Below are positions 61,571-64,000 of a DNA stretch of 64,000 nt, piece after piece. A program made the translations under genes and the position numbers. Origin of the DNA: Exiguobacterium sp. (GTDB taxonomy: Bacteria; Bacillota; Bacilli; Exiguobacteriales; Exiguobacteriaceae); assembly GCF_020832205.1 (NCBI RefSeq), contig NZ_JAFIFD010000037.1:1-64000 (forward strand), written 5' to 3'. Each line of letters begins with the position of its first letter. Position 1 is the first letter of the stretch. Below the pieces are notes generated by a model that worked only from the letters and a program-made list of their open reading frames with translations, was not told the DNA's origin and did not search any database.

Positions 61571-62356
61571 ATGATGAAGCATATCGAAACGAAATCAAGT
61601 TTAGTCAAGCAGTTACAAGCAGCCGGAATCAACCGTGGGGATGCATTGTTCGTCCACACGTCCCTCTCGAAGCTCGGCTGGGTGTGTGGCGGCGCCCAGA
61701 CGGTCATCGAAGCGTTGCAAGAAACGGTCGGGACGAAAGGGCTCCTCATGATGGCGACCCAGAGCGGGGACAACTCGGACCCGGCCGAATGGGAAGCGCC
61801 TCCGGTCCCGGTTGAGTGGTGGGAGACAATCCGCTCGACGATGCCGGCCTATGATCCCGAAAAGACGGCGACGCGCGGAATGGGACGTGTCCCGGAATTG
61901 TTCAGGTCGTACCCGGACGTCTATCGGAGCAGTCACCCGATGTGGTCGGTCGCAGCTTGGGGGGAAGGCGCCGAGCAGATTGTCTCGAATCACACGCTCG
62001 ACGTCGGCTTCGGTCCCGGTTCACCGATCGAGAAGATGATCGAACGTCAGGCGGAAATTCTGCATCTCGGCTCTCCGCTCGATGCGACGACGCTCTGGCA
62101 TTACGCCGAGTATGGGATCGATAGCCCGAAGAAAGCTTTCGGTTGTGCGATGGTTGAAGACGGAGAACGGGTATGGAAGACGTTTGACCATGTCGACGTC
62201 AACAGCGTCCCGTTTGGCCCGATCGGTGAGAACATCGTGAAGCAAAAAAACGTCAAGACGTTCACGATCCATGAGGCGACGTGTCACGTCATTCCGTCTG
62301 CGACGTGGGAACCGGTACAGCACGCACTCGTCGCGCTTCGGAGTTGGCTGCGGTAA
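61571..62356 (+). CDS. AAC(3)-fold N-acetyltransferase, YokD-like
   Basis: 261 residues. It matches the Antibiotic_NAT family: L-F-V-H-T-S-L-S-K-L-G-W-V-C-G-G-A (about 27-43), T-R-G-M-G-R-V-P-E-L-F-R, S-S-H-P-M-W-S-V-A-A-W-G and L-G-S-P-L-D-A-T-T-L-W-H. Members use acetyl-CoA; some inactivate aminoglycosides, but chromosomal YokD-type proteins often show no such activity. No resistance phenotype is implied by the sequence alone. It starts three bases after sbcC; a second ATG one codon later is equally possible. Confidence 0.9.
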   Translation: MMKHIETKSSLVKQLQAAGINRGDALFVHTSLSKLGWVCGGAQTVIEALQETVGTKGLLMMATQSGDNSDPAEWEAPPVPVEWWETIRSTMPAYDPEKTATRGMGRVPELFRSYPDVYRSSHPMWSVAAWGEGAEQIVSNHTLDVGFGPGSPIEKMIERQAEILHLGSPLDATTLWHYAEYGIDSPKKAFGCAMVEDGERVWKTFDHVDVNSVPFGPIGENIVKQKNVKTFTIHEATCHVIPSATWEPVQHALVALRSWLR

Positions 62357-62383
62357 GAGGAATGAATGGAGAGGGGTAAACAG

Positions 62384-63271
62384 ATGAATCGTGTTATGAA
62401 ATATACAGGAGTGGCGCTCGGCGTCATTCTTCTCGTCGTCTTTCTCGTCGTCGTAGGCATCTCAGCCCATATCGGGGACCAGTTGACATCGCCGGTACGA
62501 GAAACGTTGACGTTCACCCCGAAAGCGCTCGATATCAAATATGAGAACGTGACAATTCAAGCCGAGGACGGCAGCGACCTATACGGCTGGTGGATCCCTC
62601 ACCCGACACCGCGGGCGACGATCGTCTTCGCCCATGGTTACGGGAAGAACCGGGAACAGTCCGACTTGCCGCTGAAAGAACTGATCCCAGAGTTCCATAA
62701 ACAAGGCTATCAGTTTTTGACGTTCGATTTCAGAGGGTCTGGGATCTCTGAAGGTGACCGCGTCACGGTCGGGGCGAAAGAACAGTCCGACCTGCAAGCG
62801 GCCGTTGCCTTCGCCAATGAACGAACGGATGGACCGATCGTCTTATACGGCGTCTCGATGGGCGCAGCGACGGCGCTCTCGACAGCAGATGAGACAGCGG
62901 TCGCGGCCGTCATCGCCGACAGTCCGTTCAGTGACTTGCGTGGCTACCTCGAGACGAACTTGCCGGTATGGAGCGATTTGCCGAACTTCCCGTTCACCCC
63001 GGTCATCATGACGGTGACTCCTTGGTTCACGGGACTTGATGCCGATCTCGTCAAACCGATCGATGACGTCGAAAACATCGATGCGCCGATTCTGTTGATT
63101 CACGGGAGGGGGGACGACGCCATCCCCGTGTCAGAAAGCGAGCAGTTGGCCGAACGAAACGACCAAATCGAACTGTGGGTGACCGACAATGCCGGTCATG
63201 TCGCCTCCCATAAAACGTTCCAAGCCGAATACCGGGAGCGACTGTTCGACTTTTTAGAGCGAGTGCTATAA
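62384..63271 (+). CDS. Membrane-anchored alpha/beta hydrolase
   Basis: 295 residues. N-terminal transmembrane helix (about residues 6-27), then an alpha/beta hydrolase domain: oxyanion loop F-A-H-G-Y-G-K-N, nucleophile Y-G-V-S-M-G-A (Ser about 157), acid in H-G-R-G-D-D and catalytic His in N-A-G-H-V-A. Similar to B. subtilis YqkD-type exported hydrolases of unknown substrate. ATG 62384 follows GAGAGGGG; the upstream ATG 62366 precedes it. Possibly the last gene of the sbcDC operon. Confidence 0.88.
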   Translation: MNRVMKYTGVALGVILLVVFLVVVGISAHIGDQLTSPVRETLTFTPKALDIKYENVTIQAEDGSDLYGWWIPHPTPRATIVFAHGYGKNREQSDLPLKELIPEFHKQGYQFLTFDFRGSGISEGDRVTVGAKEQSDLQAAVAFANERTDGPIVLYGVSMGAATALSTADETAVAAVIADSPFSDLRGYLETNLPVWSDLPNFPFTPVIMTVTPWFTGLDADLVKPIDDVENIDAPILLIHGRGDDAIPVSESEQLAERNDQIELWVTDNAGHVASHKTFQAEYRERLFDFLERVL

Positions 63272-63276
63272 ACGTG

Positions 63277-63303
63277 GAGTCTAGGCAATCCTAGACTCTT
63301 TTC
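63277..63303 (+). terminator. Rho-independent terminator after the hydrolase
   Basis: Stem GAGTCTAGG/CCTAGACTC with CAAT loop, then T4. Confidence 0.88.
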
Positions 63304-63363
63304 ATTCGACTGGTCATCGATGCAAAGTATCCTATATGAATTGAAATCGATTGGAATAATCAA

Positions 63364-63773
63364 ATGGCGAAGATTCATCATGAAGACGTAACGATTGAGC
63401 TGTTTCCAAGAAAGTATTCAGAAAAAGGGGAAGACGTGTTCATCGCTTCCTTGTTCACAATCGAGGTAGAACAGAGATTCATCTTTAATTTTTATGGGGC
63501 TTTGCTCCTCAAATCGGAGTTCCAAGATCTTTTGTTTCATATGAGGAAGTTGTTAGATGGCACCTCGGACAAGTATTTACTCGATCCGATTGAACCATAT
63601 TTCGTCTTGAGGATTGAACGAAAGGTGGACGAATTGTATAAATGGACGTTTTGGGCGAGAACTGGACCGAAGGGGTGGATGCATTCTTCTTCTCGAAAGA
63701 GGAGATGGAGAAGTTCTATAGACAGTTGGAGCAAGAGATGACTGAAATCTTGCCGCCGCCGTTTTTGCTATAA
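63364..63773 (+). pseudogene. Unknown gene with a frameshift near codon 99
   Basis: The frame from ATG 63364 reads sensibly to W-T-F-W-A near 63655, then turns into a basic low-complexity tail (S-S-S-R-K-R-R-W-R). In the +1 frame from about 63662 the sequence continues as N-W-T-E-G-V-D-A-F-F-F-S-K-E-E-M-E-K-F-Y and ends at TAA 63771-63773, a far more natural C-terminus. One base appears to be missing at about 63655-63662. The intact product would have about 136 residues. Family not recognised. Either a recent mutation or a sequencing error. Confidence 0.7.
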
Positions 63774-64000
63774 TTGAACGGATGGCGAGATGATTGAGGA
63801 ATTAGGTTTTACTGTACAAGCTCATGGAGAATGGAATCGATAAAACGCACTTGTTTGAAGAACCAACTTAATCATCCATATTCAATGTTGATGAGACAGT
63901 TCAGTTGATTGATTCCAAGGAGCGCACGGTTCGATATTGTCTTGAGTAAACGGCAGTTTCTTATAGAGCGAGAGAAATGGATATAGCTCTTTCGGTTTGT
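63774..64000 (+). other. Gene-poor right edge with short remnants
   Basis: Short open stretches such as M-I-E-E-L-G-F-T-V-Q-A-H-G-E-W-N-R (about 63790-63843) and V-D-E-T-V-Q-L-I-D-S-K-E-R-T-V-R-Y (about 63888-63940) look like pieces of decayed genes with stops between them. No complete gene. AT content is higher than in the sbcDC region. Confidence 0.4.

Noticed and set aside
61571-62356. Calling this gene an aminoglycoside-resistance determinant
   Set aside because: The fold is AAC(3)-like, but chromosomal YokD-type members often lack that activity; sequence alone does not support a resistance claim.

Overview
The window is a chromosomal segment of a low-copy-repeat, fairly GC-rich member of the Bacilli. 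Gene order and protein motifs point to Exiguobacterium or a close relative; this is an inference from synteny and sequence style, not from a database search. Most blocks match the Bacillus subtilis order: ymfI-ymfK-rodZ-pgsA-cinA-recA-rny-ymdB-spoVS-tdh-kbl (1-10.5 kb), hflX-ynbB-glnR-glnA (22.4-26.9 kb), lexA / small SOS gene-yneB-ynzC-tkt-yneF (27.4-32.1 kb), ccdA-ccdC and yneK (36-40 kb), and acnA, yneP and plsY (41.9-52 kb). No rRNA, tRNA, CRISPR array or complete insertion sequence was seen.

Layout. 1-10.5 kb: lipid, cell-shape, recombination and RNA-decay housekeeping genes, ending with the threonine-to-glycine pair tdh-kbl. 10.5-22.4 kb: an accessory stretch holding an ECF sigma/anti-sigma pair, an exported protein and two small membrane proteins of unknown role, an unknown 275-residue protein, a three-gene ABC system whose large permease carries a decayed M1-peptidase-like domain, an MFS transporter remnant, a GNAT acetyltransferase and a divergent tyrosine recombinase. 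In B. subtilis the space between kbl and hflX holds miaB, mutSL, miaA and hfq, so this is a real synteny break. 22.4-32.1 kb: nitrogen control (glnRA with a GlnR box) and the SOS locus (lexA with three LexA half-palindromic boxes facing a small single-membrane-span protein). 32.1-40 kb: a heterodimeric ABC exporter, a Spo0E-like phosphatase, cytochrome c maturation genes and an acetate-type symporter operon with a catabolite-response element. 40-54.4 kb: prfC, aconitase with a CcpC-type operator, a BCCT osmolyte transporter, a double-AAA SpoVK-like ATPase, VanY-type carboxypeptidase, plsY, a DeoR regulator and cutC. 54.4-63.3 kb: a minus-strand operon (ABC exporter, beta-hydroxyacid dehydrogenase, small protein), then sbcDC, an AAC(3)-fold acetyltransferase and an exported alpha/beta hydrolase. 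63.3-64 kb: a frameshifted gene and further short gene remnants.

How the parts connect. recA and the lexA divergon share GAAC-N4-GTTC boxes and so form one SOS regulon, whose likely checkpoint effector is the small membrane protein at 28.3 kb. Carbon metabolism is wired through a CRE at the symporter operon and an ATAA-N7-TTAT operator at acnA. Sporulation-family proteins (SpoVS, a SpoVK-like AAA protein, a Spo0E-like phosphatase) occur although Exiguobacterium is known as a non-sporulating genus, which suggests non-sporulation roles. Several start codons were moved from the longest reading frame to the one with a properly spaced ribosome binding site; one ABC transporter subunit appears to use a rare ATT start.
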